A stretch of DNA of 64,000 nucleotides from Halovibrio salipaludis (lineage in GTDB: Bacteria; Pseudomonadota; Gammaproteobacteria; Pseudomonadales; Oleiphilaceae), in the NCBI RefSeq assembly GCF_002286965.1, contig NZ_NSKD01000003.1:186001-250000 (forward strand). The letters run 5' to 3'. The position numbers and the translations under genes were made by a program. The notes under the pieces are model-generated. The model was not told the origin of the DNA, did no database searches, and saw only the letters and a program-made list of their open reading frames with translations. Below are positions 1 through 8,110 of this stretch, one piece after another; position 1 is the stretch's first letter; each line of letters starts with the position of its first letter.

Positions 1-1
1 G

Positions 2-1216
2 GGTGAGGCGCGCATCACTCTGGTCGACCGCAGCCCGACCCACATCTGGAAGCCGCTTCTCCACGAGGTGGCCTCCGGCGCTATGGATTCCTCGGTGGAC
101 CAGATCAGCTACCGGGCTGTAGCCCGCCACCGGGGATTCCACTTCGTTCTGGGTGAATTCACCGGCCTGGACCGCGAGGCTCAGACCATCACTCTGAACG
201 CCATTATCGATGGGAACGGGCAAACGATTCTGCCCGAGCGCCAACTCTCTTATGACTACCTGGTACTGGCAATCGGCAGCATCACCAATGACTTCGGTAT
301 TCCCGGCGTACGCCGCCAATGCCAGTTCCTCGACTCGCCCGAGCAGGCACAGCATTTCCACCAGAACTTCCTGAATACGCTGATGCGGGTGAACAGCCAG
401 CGCCGGACCGACCCTGATGCCTGCGCCCGCATTCCTATTGTAGGCGGCGGCGCCACCGGGGTGGAGCTGGCGGCCGAGCTGGTGCATGCCTCGGAAACAG
501 TACACGAGTACGGGTTCTCCCAGGCGGACCGCAGCATGCTGAAAATCACCCTGCTGGAGGCCGGACCACGCCTGCTGCCCGCCCTGCCCGAGCGCATCTC
601 CCGGGACACGCTGCGCGAACTGAAGGAGCTTGGCGTGGATGTACGCCTTGAGGCCCGGATCACCGAAGCACGGGCCGACGCCCTGGTGGATCAGGATGGG
701 CACGAGATCCCTGGTGACATCATGGTCTGGGCCGCCGGCGTCCAGGGCCCAACGCTGATGGAACACCTGGACGGCCTGAGCCTGCAACCCAACCGCATGC
801 TCAAAGTGGCGGCCACGCTGCAATCGGTGGACGACCCGCACATTTTCGCGCTGGGTGACTGCGCAGCCTGCCCCCAGGAACAGGGCTTCGTGCCACCCCG
901 GGCCCAGAGCGCCCACCAGATGGCGGACCACCTTGCAGGCAACCTGCGCCGGGCCATGCAGGGGCGCGAACTCAAGGCCTTCCAGTACCAGGATTACGGG
1001 TCATTGGTGAACCTGAGCCAGTACTCAGCGGTGGGCACCCTGATGGGTGGCACCTCCAGGGGCAGCCTGCGCGTGGAAGGCAGGCTGGCAAGGCTGGTCT
1101 ACATCTCACTGTACCGGATGCACCAGATCGCGGTCTTCGGCTGGTTCCGGGGGCTGCTAATGGCGCTGACGGACCGCCTGCACCGGGCTTTCAAGCCCAA
1201 GATGAAGCTGCACTGA
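2..1216 (+). CDS. ndh: Type II NADH dehydrogenase (NDH-2), 5' truncated by window edge
   Basis: Single-subunit, non-proton-pumping NADH:quinone oxidoreductase of the inner-membrane face. The frame is open from base 2, so the start codon and the first FAD-binding glycine motif lie outside the window. The first visible residues (ARITLVDRSPTHIWKPLLHE) are typical of the NDH-2 N-terminal region. A second dinucleotide fold is seen as IPIVGGGATGVELAAEL. The FAD-contact region HIFALGDCAA follows, and a hydrophobic/basic C-terminal tail (LYRMHQIAVFGWFRGLLMAL) fits membrane attachment. It ends 4 bp from the convergent GST-like gene. Family assignment is firm; only the true start is unknown. Confidence 0.92.
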   Translation, partial: GEARITLVDRSPTHIWKPLLHEVASGAMDSSVDQISYRAVARHRGFHFVLGEFTGLDREAQTITLNAIIDGNGQTILPERQLSYDYLVLAIGSITNDFGIPGVRRQCQFLDSPEQAQHFHQNFLNTLMRVNSQRRTDPDACARIPIVGGGATGVELAAELVHASETVHEYGFSQADRSMLKITLLEAGPRLLPALPERISRDTLRELKELGVDVRLEARITEARADALVDQDGHEIPGDIMVWAAGVQGPTLMEHLDGLSLQPNRMLKVAATLQSVDDPHIFALGDCAACPQEQGFVPPRAQSAHQMADHLAGNLRRAMQGRELKAFQYQDYGSLVNLSQYSAVGTLMGGTSRGSLRVEGRLARLVYISLYRMHQIAVFGWFRGLLMALTDRLHRAFKPKMKLH

Positions 1217-1220
1217 CGCC

Positions 1221-2327
1221 TCAGTCTTCCGGCACCAGGCGGTTGTTCTCGCGCCGCACCCGGCGCGGGATACGCATGTTCATGGCTTCACGACCGCCGA
1301 CTTCATCCAGCAATTCATCCACGGGCCCGCGCTGGTCCTCCGGCAGCCCCTGGTAGAAATCCAGGGGCCGCTGCAGCTTCCATTGGGGGAAGCTCATCAG
1401 GGCCCGGGTTTCATCCACCCCACTCAGGCGGTACTGGTGTTCGCCGAGCCTGCGGGGCACCTTCTTCCCGGGGTGCTCATCAATCCACTTCGCCACGGCA
1501 TCCACGGTCTCGCTCAGAACAGGGAACTGGCTCTCGAACTGATGCTTGAGCAGCGGGTAGAGGGTCTCGGGCACCTGGTCATCCGCCAGCCAGTCGCCCA
1601 CACGGGGTTTGCGGGTGTTCATGCGCTCGATCCACTCCACCAGGTGCGGCGCTCGACGCCTCATGATGCGACCGGGGGCCGGGTCCCGGTAGAGATGGGC
1701 GTAGAGCGGCGCCATCAGGCCGAAATCCCCGATGCTGGCGCGCTCGCCCAACAGGTAGGGATGCTGGCTGAAGTGCGCCTCGAGCTGATCCAGCAGCATG
1801 TAGTACCAGTTCTCAATGGCGGAGGCGGTGCTCTCCGTGATGCCCAGCATCGGCAGCATGCCCGAGAAACGCTTCGCCAGGCGGCTGCCGGCTAACCGGC
1901 GCAGCGGCCCCGGAAGCCAGGGAGAAACGACCTTGCCGAACTCACTGTAAAGAAAACGCCGGTTCTCCTCCGGAAAACTCCAGCGGAAGTGCATGGCCGG
2001 CAGCAGCAGCCATTCATCCGCGTACAGTTCCATCAGCAGGGATACCAGCCGCTGCTTCGGTGTGCTCGGGTAGATGCCACGTTCGGGAAAGCGCTGCTCC
2101 AGGGTGTCGATGATCTCGACGGTATCCTGAATGAACTCGTGCTCAGAGGTTTCCAGAACGGGAATCATCGCCACGCCCGTCTTCGGGATCAGCACCCGGC
2201 GGTAGACACTGCGCGTAGCCATGCGCTCCTCAAACGGAATGCCCTTGTAGCGCAGGTAGGAACGGGTCTTGCCACTGTACAGGGAAAACTCGGTCCCATA
2301 GTGGGTGAAGGCGTAGGTTGTGGTCAT
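1221..2327 (-). CDS. Glutathione S-transferase family protein
   Basis: A 368-residue protein with a thioredoxin-like GST N-terminal domain (about residues 5-85; the segment TGVAMIPVLET contains the cis-Pro region) followed by an all-alpha C-terminal domain containing the usual HPYLLGERASIGDFGLMAPL core. It is longer than classical GSTs (about 200-230 aa). The extra C-terminal 120 residues are basic and have no motif I recognise. Substrate cannot be inferred. It starts 23 bp downstream of the acetyltransferase gene on the same strand and may be co-transcribed with it. The 3' end faces ndh. Confidence 0.8.
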   Translation of the reverse strand: MTTTYAFTHYGTEFSLYSGKTRSYLRYKGIPFEERMATRSVYRRVLIPKTGVAMIPVLETSEHEFIQDTVEIIDTLEQRFPERGIYPSTPKQRLVSLLMELYADEWLLLPAMHFRWSFPEENRRFLYSEFGKVVSPWLPGPLRRLAGSRLAKRFSGMLPMLGITESTASAIENWYYMLLDQLEAHFSQHPYLLGERASIGDFGLMAPLYAHLYRDPAPGRIMRRRAPHLVEWIERMNTRKPRVGDWLADDQVPETLYPLLKHQFESQFPVLSETVDAVAKWIDEHPGKKVPRRLGEHQYRLSGVDETRALMSFPQWKLQRPLDFYQGLPEDQRGPVDELLDEVGGREAMNMRIPRRVRRENNRLVPED

Positions 2328-2350
2328 CGGAACTCCATTTCTCCGGCGGC

Positions 2351-2842
2351 TCAGCTCAGCCAGCGGTACATGACATGAGCATCCACGAATCCGTACTCGG
2401 GATGTTCAAACGCGCCTGGGAGGGTGCCGGTAACCTCGAAGCCGTTGCGCTCCCAGACCTTGATGGCTCCCAGGTTGGTGGATACCACCAGATTGTACTG
2501 CATCGCACGGTAACCCATCCGTTTCGCCTCTTCCATGGAATGACGGCACATCTCACTGGCCAGCCCCCGGCCACGGGCGTGTTCTCCCACGATGTAGCCG
2601 CAGTTACAGACATGGCTGCCCGGCCCGGGTGCATTGGTCTTGAGAAAGTAGGTCCCCAGGTAGGTCTCGTCGTCATCCAGCATGACATAGGTGCAGTCCG
2701 GCTTTTCCACCCAGAAGGTGAAGGCGTCGTCCTCGCTGATGTCCATGGGGACGGCATAGGTCTCCCCAGCGCGGAATACCGGTTCCAGCATGGCCCAGAG
2801 CTCGGACCAGTCGTCCGGCAGGAAGTGGCGGATCTCTGGCAT
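2351..2842 (-). CDS. GNAT family N-acetyltransferase
   Basis: A compact 163-residue single-domain GNAT protein. The acetyl-CoA pyrophosphate-binding loop is visible as EHARGRGLASEMCR (R-x-x-G-x-G/A type), followed by the alpha4/beta5 region ending NLGAIKVWERNGFEVTGTLP, which is typical of phosphinothricin/ribosomal-type acetyltransferases. The ATG is preceded by a strong GAGGAG Shine-Dalgarno sequence. It lies 9 bp downstream of edd, so it probably rides the zwf-edd transcript. Substrate unknown. Confidence 0.85.
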   Translation of the reverse strand: MPEIRHFLPDDWSELWAMLEPVFRAGETYAVPMDISEDDAFTFWVEKPDCTYVMLDDDETYLGTYFLKTNAPGPGSHVCNCGYIVGEHARGRGLASEMCRHSMEEAKRMGYRAMQYNLVVSTNLGAIKVWERNGFEVTGTLPGAFEHPEYGFVDAHVMYRWLS

Positions 2843-2851
2843 GGGGTCTCC

Positions 2852-4663
2852 TCAGTCGTCCCAGCGGAAGATGGTGGCGCCGGCCTCGGCGTGGGTAACC
2901 TGTTCCCGGAACCCGGAAAAAAGTTCGCGCCCGAGCCCTTCGTTGCCCCGGCCCCAGTGCACCGGCTGGCCATGGTCACGCCCTGCCTCCCAGTGTAGCG
3001 CACCGGCAGTCGCATCAATAAGGACGCGATCGCCATCACGGATGCGCCCAATGGCACCACCCCGGGCAGCTTCCGGATAAACGTGGATGGCGCTGGGCAC
3101 CTTGCCCGAGGCGCCGGAAAGGCGCCCGTCCGTGAGCAGCGCCACGCGCAGGCCGTCGCTCTGCAGGTTCGCGAGCACCGGCATCAGCTTGTGCAGTTCG
3201 GGCATGCCATTGGCGCCAGGGCCCTGGCCCGGCAGTACGGCCACGAAATCCTGCGTCAGCTCCCCGGCATACCAGGCATCCATCACCGCCTGCTGATCCG
3301 CAAAGACCCGGGCTGGCGCCTCGATGCACCAGCGGTCCTCTGGCACCGAGGAGGTCTTGATGATGGCCCTGCCGAGGTTGCCCTCAAGGCGATGGAATCC
3401 ACTGTCCGCCACGAAGGGATCGTCCACGGCCCGCAGGCAGCGTGTATCACCGGAGGCTTCCCGCGGCGGATCCCACACCAGGCGCCCGGCCCCATCAAGG
3501 CTTGCAGCTCGGGTGTAGTCGTGAATGGACTCGCCGAACATGACGCTCACATCCTCGTGCATCAGGCCCGCACCCAGCAGCTCACGCACCAGGAAGGGTA
3601 CGCCGCCGGCACGGTCGAAGTCGTTGATGTCCGACTCGCCATTGGGATAGAGACGGCACAACAGCGGCACCACCCGCGAAAGCTCGTGGAAGTCTTCCCA
3701 GTCGATGCGGATGCCGGCAGCACGGCCGATGGCCACCAGGTGGATGCTGTGGTTGGTGGAGCCGCCGGTGGCCAGAAGCGCGACCATGGCGTTGACCAGC
3801 GTTTTTTCGGAAACCACCTGGGACAGGGGCCGATAGTCATCCCCCAGATCCGTGACCTCCGTAATCCGGCGGCTCGCGGCCTGGGTGAAGGCCTCGCGCA
3901 GGTCCGTTCCGGGATTCACAAAGGAAGAGCCCGGAAGCTGCAGGCCCATGACCTCCATCAGCACCTGGTTGGAGTTGGCGGTGCCATAGAAGGTGCAGGT
4001 GCCCGGTGAATGGTAGGAGCGGGATTCGGCCTCCAGCAGTTCATCACGGCCGATCTCACCACGTGCGTGCTGCTCCCGGATGCGGGATTTCTCGGCGTTG
4101 GACATGCCCGAGGGCATGGGGCCCGCCGGCACGAAGAGTGTCGGCAGATGCCCGAAACGCAGAGCACCGGTCAGCAGCCCGGGCACAATCTTGTCGCAGA
4201 TGCCGAGGCAGAGTACACCGTCAAAAACATTGTGGCTGAGCCCGATGGCGGTGGCCTGGGCGATCAGGTCCCGGGAGAAGAGAGAGAGCTCCATGCCCGG
4301 CTGGCCCTGGGTGATGCCGTCGCACATGGCCGGAACGCCGGCGGCGAACTGGGCTACGTGACCGGTGCGCGCCACGGTGCGCCGGATCTGGTCCGGAAAG
4401 TCGCCGTAGGGCTGATGCGCGGAGAGCATTTCGTTGTAGGCAGAAATGATGCCGACGTTGGCGCTGCGTTCCGTCTGGCGCAGGATCAGCTTGTCGGGAT
4501 CGGGCTTGGACGCCATCACATGCGCCAGGTTGGTGCAGCTCATGGTCTCGCGCTGGGGCCCGTCACCCCGGGCGCCGGCCATCAGCGCCAGGTAGCGGTC
4601 CCGGCTGGTGGCGCTGCGTTCGCGTATGCGCCTGGTGACTGCCTCAACCGTCGGGTGCATCAT
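2852..4663 (-). CDS. edd: Phosphogluconate dehydratase (Entner-Doudoroff)
   Basis: Converts 6-phosphogluconate to 2-keto-3-deoxy-6-phosphogluconate in the cytoplasm. It is an IlvD/Edd-family iron-sulfur dehydratase, 603 residues, the normal length. Family landmarks: the cysteine segments [37 protein letters not shown] and [16 protein letters not shown], plus [12 protein letters not shown] and the C-terminal [19 protein letters not shown]. The chosen ATG (M-M-H-P-T) sits after AGGGAG at proper spacing; a longer in-frame extension runs antisense-like through zwf and is rejected. The start overlaps the zwf 3' end by 20 bp, so the two are translationally coupled. No eda is in the window. Confidence 0.96.
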   Translation of the reverse strand: MMHPTVEAVTRRIRERSATSRDRYLALMAGARGDGPQRETMSCTNLAHVMASKPDPDKLILRQTERSANVGIISAYNEMLSAHQPYGDFPDQIRRTVARTGHVAQFAAGVPAMCDGITQGQPGMELSLFSRDLIAQATAIGLSHNVFDGVLCLGICDKIVPGLLTGALRFGHLPTLFVPAGPMPSGMSNAEKSRIREQHARGEIGRDELLEAESRSYHSPGTCTFYGTANSNQVLMEVMGLQLPGSSFVNPGTDLREAFTQAASRRITEVTDLGDDYRPLSQVVSEKTLVNAMVALLATGGSTNHSIHLVAIGRAAGIRIDWEDFHELSRVVPLLCRLYPNGESDINDFDRAGGVPFLVRELLGAGLMHEDVSVMFGESIHDYTRAASLDGAGRLVWDPPREASGDTRCLRAVDDPFVADSGFHRLEGNLGRAIIKTSSVPEDRWCIEAPARVFADQQAVMDAWYAGELTQDFVAVLPGQGPGANGMPELHKLMPVLANLQSDGLRVALLTDGRLSGASGKVPSAIHVYPEAARGGAIGRIRDGDRVLIDATAGALHWEAGRDHGQPVHWGRGNEGLGRELFSGFREQVTHAEAGATIFRWDD

Positions 4664-6083
4664 CTGTCTCCCTTTCATCCCAGAGCCGGCCGTCACGGGC
4701 CAGCAGCATGGTTGCCGCCGAAGGTCCCCAGGTTCCCGCCCTGTAGGGCTCCGGACGGACACCGGAATCCCGCCAGTTCTGCAGGATCGGATCCACCCAA
4801 TCCCAGGCGGCCATGAGTTCATCATGGCGCACGAACAGCGTCTGGTTGTCCTGGATCACGTCACTGAGCAGCCGTTCATAGGCATCCGGTGCCCGCTCCC
4901 GCCTCAGGGTCTGAGGGTTCAGGCTGAGCTCGGACATGCGAATGTCCATGGCCGCCCCGGGGCGTTTCTCGCTGAACGAGAGCTGGATGCCCTCATCCGG
5001 CTGCAGGCGGAAAACCAGACGGTTGGCCATGCTCGCGCGCTGCTGCGGGAAGATCGAATGCGGCACGGGTCGGAAGTGGACCACGATCTCGCAGGTGCGC
5101 TCCGGCAGGCGCTTGCCCGTGCGCAGGTAGAACGGCACTCCCGCCCAGCGCCAGTTGTCGATGGCCACACGCATCGCCACAAAGGTTTCCGTGGCGCTAT
5201 CACGGACACCGGCGTCCTCAGTATAGCCAGCCTCGCCGTTCGCTCCGGCGGTATACTGCCCCCGCACCACCTCTTCGGCTATAGTGGTGATCTCCATGGG
5301 CCTCAGCGCACGCAGCACCTTCACTTTCTCATCGCGCACCGCATCCGCATCCAGGGTGTTCGGGGGTTCCATGGCCGTCATACACAGCAGCTGGAGCAGA
5401 TGGTTCTGGACCATGTCCCTCAGGGCCCCGACCTCGTCATAGAAGGCACCCCGGCCTGCCACGCTTCCCGATTCCGCAATGGTGATCTGAATGTGGTCGA
5501 TGTAGCGGTGGTTCCACTGGCTCTCGAAGATGGAGTTGGCAAAGCGCAGTACCAGCAGGTTCTGGACGGTCTCCTTGCCCAGATAATGGTCGATGCGGAA
5601 AATCTGGCGCTCATCGAAGCACCCCCGAACGCTGGTCTCGATTGCTTCCGCCGAGGCGTAATCCAGCCCAATGGGCTTCTCCAGCACCATCCTGGACTGC
5701 CCGCTGATCAGGCCAGCCTCCTCCAGCGCACGGGTGATGCCGGCGTACAGATCGGCGCGGGTGGCGAGATAGAAGATACAGCGCTGCCCTTCCAGGCGCT
5801 CACGAAGGCTCCCCAGCGCTTGCGGGTCTGTGGCATCCGCGGAGACATACCCCACCCGGGCCAGAAAGTCATCGGCGACCTCACCTTCCAGCGCATCGGC
5901 CAGCTCCGCGCGCCATTCATCGCTGGTAAGGGCGCTGCGGCTCACACCCAGAAGCTGCCAGTGCTCCGGCAGGGCTCCGTCACACCAGAGCGCATACAGG
6001 GACGGCACCAGACGCCGCCGAGCCAGGTCGCCGGCGGCACCGAACAGAACCAGGGTGAAGGGCGTGGTATCGTTTGGGTTCAT
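4644..6083 (-). CDS. zwf: Glucose-6-phosphate 1-dehydrogenase
   Basis: Oxidises glucose-6-phosphate to 6-phosphogluconolactone, feeding edd just downstream. 479 residues, near the usual 480-490. N-terminal nucleotide-binding motif LVLFGAAGDLARRRLVPSLY; the active-site signature FRIDHYLGKETVQNLLVLRF is intact; substrate and NADP contacts around RTGKRLPERTCEIVVHF. Its 3' end overlaps edd by 20 bp. A separate 6-phosphogluconolactonase gene is not present here. It is divergent from galU across 143 bp. Confidence 0.96.
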   Translation of the reverse strand: MNPNDTTPFTLVLFGAAGDLARRRLVPSLYALWCDGALPEHWQLLGVSRSALTSDEWRAELADALEGEVADDFLARVGYVSADATDPQALGSLRERLEGQRCIFYLATRADLYAGITRALEEAGLISGQSRMVLEKPIGLDYASAEAIETSVRGCFDERQIFRIDHYLGKETVQNLLVLRFANSIFESQWNHRYIDHIQITIAESGSVAGRGAFYDEVGALRDMVQNHLLQLLCMTAMEPPNTLDADAVRDEKVKVLRALRPMEITTIAEEVVRGQYTAGANGEAGYTEDAGVRDSATETFVAMRVAIDNWRWAGVPFYLRTGKRLPERTCEIVVHFRPVPHSIFPQQRASMANRLVFRLQPDEGIQLSFSEKRPGAAMDIRMSELSLNPQTLRRERAPDAYERLLSDVIQDNQTLFVRHDELMAAWDWVDPILQNWRDSGVRPEPYRAGTWGPSAATMLLARDGRLWDERETDDAPDG

Positions 6084-6226
6084 GATTACAGCATGAGCAA
6101 TCGCCGCGGGCAGCGCAAATCACGGAACCACTACGCGCGCCCTCTTTTTCAGGCAACGGATTGTTTACACTGGCGGCTTCTGGAATCATCCGTGCATCAG
6201 CGAACACACAACAGGGAATGCCAGTC

Positions 6227-7072
6227 ATGATCAGCAAATGCCTTTTCCCGGTCGCCGGCTACGGCACCCGCTTTCTGCCGGCCACCAAGGCCATGCCCAA
6301 GGAGATCCTGCCCATCGTCAACAAACCGCTGGTGCAGTACGCGGTGGAGGAGGCCTCCGAGGCGGGCATCCATGACATCGGCTTTGTCACAGGCCGTGGC
6401 AAGCGTGCCATTGAGGACCACTTCGACATCAGCTATGAACTCGAGCACCAGATCGCGGGCACCGGGAAGGAGGATAACCTCAAGGGCATCCGCAACCTGA
6501 TCGAAAACCACCGCTTTGCCTTCACACGACAGAACGAGATGAAAGGGCTTGGCCACGCCATCCTCACCGGCCGCAACCTGATCGGTGACAACCCCTTCGC
6601 GGTGATCCTGGCGGACGACTTCTGCGTTGCCGGAGACGATGACGACGGCGTCATGGCGCAGATGGTGAAGCTCTACAACCAGTTCCGGTGCAGCATCGTG
6701 GCCATCGAGGAAGTGCCAGTGGATGAGACCCACAAATACGGGGTCATCGAGGGTGAAACCATGAAGGAGGGCCTTTACCGGATCACCGACATGGTGGAAA
6801 AGCCGCCAAAGGATCAGGCCCCCTCCAATCTGGCCATCATCGGACGCTACATCCTGACACCGGACATCTTCGACATCCTGGAGCGGACCAAGCCCGGCAA
6901 GGGTGGCGAGATCCAGATCACGGACGCCCTGCTGGAACAGGCAAAGAACGGCTGTGTTCTTGCCTACCAGTTCCGGGGCCGGCGTTTTGACTGTGGCAGC
7001 ATTGACGGTTTTGTCGAGGCGACCAACCACGTCTACGAAAACGTCTATCGCCGCGGCGAACGCAACCTCTGA
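6227..7072 (+). CDS. galU: UTP--glucose-1-phosphate uridylyltransferase
   Basis: Makes UDP-glucose from UTP and glucose-1-phosphate for exopolysaccharide, LPS or osmolyte synthesis. 281 residues. The N-terminal nucleotidyltransferase signature FPVAGYGTRFLPATKAMPKE is intact, and VILADDFCV is the metal/nucleotide aspartate motif; the C-terminus carries EIQITDALL and FRGRRFDCGSIDGFV, typical of GalU. The chosen ATG (M-I-S-K-C) has AGGGA 9 bp upstream; an in-frame ATG 9 bp earlier would overlap that site. Confidence 0.95.
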   Translation: MISKCLFPVAGYGTRFLPATKAMPKEILPIVNKPLVQYAVEEASEAGIHDIGFVTGRGKRAIEDHFDISYELEHQIAGTGKEDNLKGIRNLIENHRFAFTRQNEMKGLGHAILTGRNLIGDNPFAVILADDFCVAGDDDDGVMAQMVKLYNQFRCSIVAIEEVPVDETHKYGVIEGETMKEGLYRITDMVEKPPKDQAPSNLAIIGRYILTPDIFDILERTKPGKGGEIQITDALLEQAKNGCVLAYQFRGRRFDCGSIDGFVEATNHVYENVYRRGERNL

Positions 7073-7092
7073 GCGGGAACACAGGCTGGCGC

Positions 7093-8106
7093 ATGGCGGA
7101 ACACACGGCAGGCAGAGAATACAGGCCAGGGACGGTCATCCTTCCGGAGGCCAGCTGGCCCAACGACAGCCCTCTCCCGGCCCGGAGCATCGCCGAGGCC
7201 CGACAGCACGCGGTACTGGTGCTGCAGCGGTTCCTTGCCGATGAACAGCTCCCTCAGGGGTGGATGAGTGTTTTCCCGCGCCTGGTCATTCCCATGGCCG
7301 CGTGGCTGCTCACTGAACAGCGCCAGCTCGGCCGCCCTCTGGTCATGGCCATTGGCGGCAGCCAGGGCAGCGGCAAGACCACCCTGTCCCGGGCGCTGAG
7401 ACTGGTTCTGCATCACTGCTTTGCCGTCTCCGCCTGTGTACTCAGCCTGGACGATTTCTACCTGAGCCGGCATTCACGCCGTGAACTGGCGGACTCCGTC
7501 CACCCACTGCTGGCGACCCGGGGTGTTCCCGGAACCCATGACATTGAGGCGCTGCTGGGATGCGTGGAAGGGCTGCGCGATGCCAGCCCTGATACCCGCA
7601 CGCCCCTGCCCCGCTTCGATAAAAGCGCGGATGACCAAAGGCCCGCGTCCGAGGGGCATACCTTCCAGGGCCGGCCCGGCGTTATCCTGCTGGAAGGCTG
7701 GTGCCTGGGCGCCCGGGCCGTGGATGAGCGTGAACTGGACGAACCGATCAACAGCCTGGAGGCTGAACAGGATCCGGATGGACTTTGGCGGCGTTATGTG
7801 AACGAACAGCTGGCCGGGCGCTACCAGGACCTGTTCCAGCGCTTCGACCGTTCACTGTTCCTGCAGCCGCCTTCCTGGGATGCCGTACAGCGCTGGCGGC
7901 TGCTCCAGGAGGCGAAGCTGATCCGCAACCGCAGCGACAGCTACCGCGCCCACCTGGACGAAGGCGATGCCTTCGCCACCTTCATGGCGCATTACGAACG
8001 CATCACCCGGCGGCTGCTTGAATCGCCGCCCGCATCCGATATCCATCTGGCCCTGGATGAGCAGCAACGCTTCACGGCCCTCACGTTCAACCCATCAGAG
8101 AGGTAG
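7093..8106 (+). CDS. D-glycerate 3-kinase-like P-loop kinase
   Basis: A 337-residue member of the plant-type glycerate kinase / uridine-kinase-like P-loop family (relatives: plant GLYK, yeast Tda10). Walker A is GGSQGSGKTTLSRAL at about residue 90. The following motifs are SLDDFYLSRHSRREL and LLATRGVPGTHDIEALL, the second diagnostic for the family, then PRFDKSADDQRP and VILLEGWCLGA. Predicted reaction: ATP-dependent phosphorylation of D-glycerate to 3-phosphoglycerate, though some relatives have unassigned substrates. It starts 20 bp after galU and is followed after 4 bp by the RND exporter. Confidence 0.8.
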   Translation: MAEHTAGREYRPGTVILPEASWPNDSPLPARSIAEARQHAVLVLQRFLADEQLPQGWMSVFPRLVIPMAAWLLTEQRQLGRPLVMAIGGSQGSGKTTLSRALRLVLHHCFAVSACVLSLDDFYLSRHSRRELADSVHPLLATRGVPGTHDIEALLGCVEGLRDASPDTRTPLPRFDKSADDQRPASEGHTFQGRPGVILLEGWCLGARAVDERELDEPINSLEAEQDPDGLWRRYVNEQLAGRYQDLFQRFDRSLFLQPPSWDAVQRWRLLQEAKLIRNRSDSYRAHLDEGDAFATFMAHYERITRRLLESPPASDIHLALDEQQRFTALTFNPSER

Positions 8107-8110
8107 AGCC

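Noticed and set aside
4608-6230. 540-codon plus-strand open frame
   Set aside because: Antisense of zwf; zwf signatures are intact on the minus strand.
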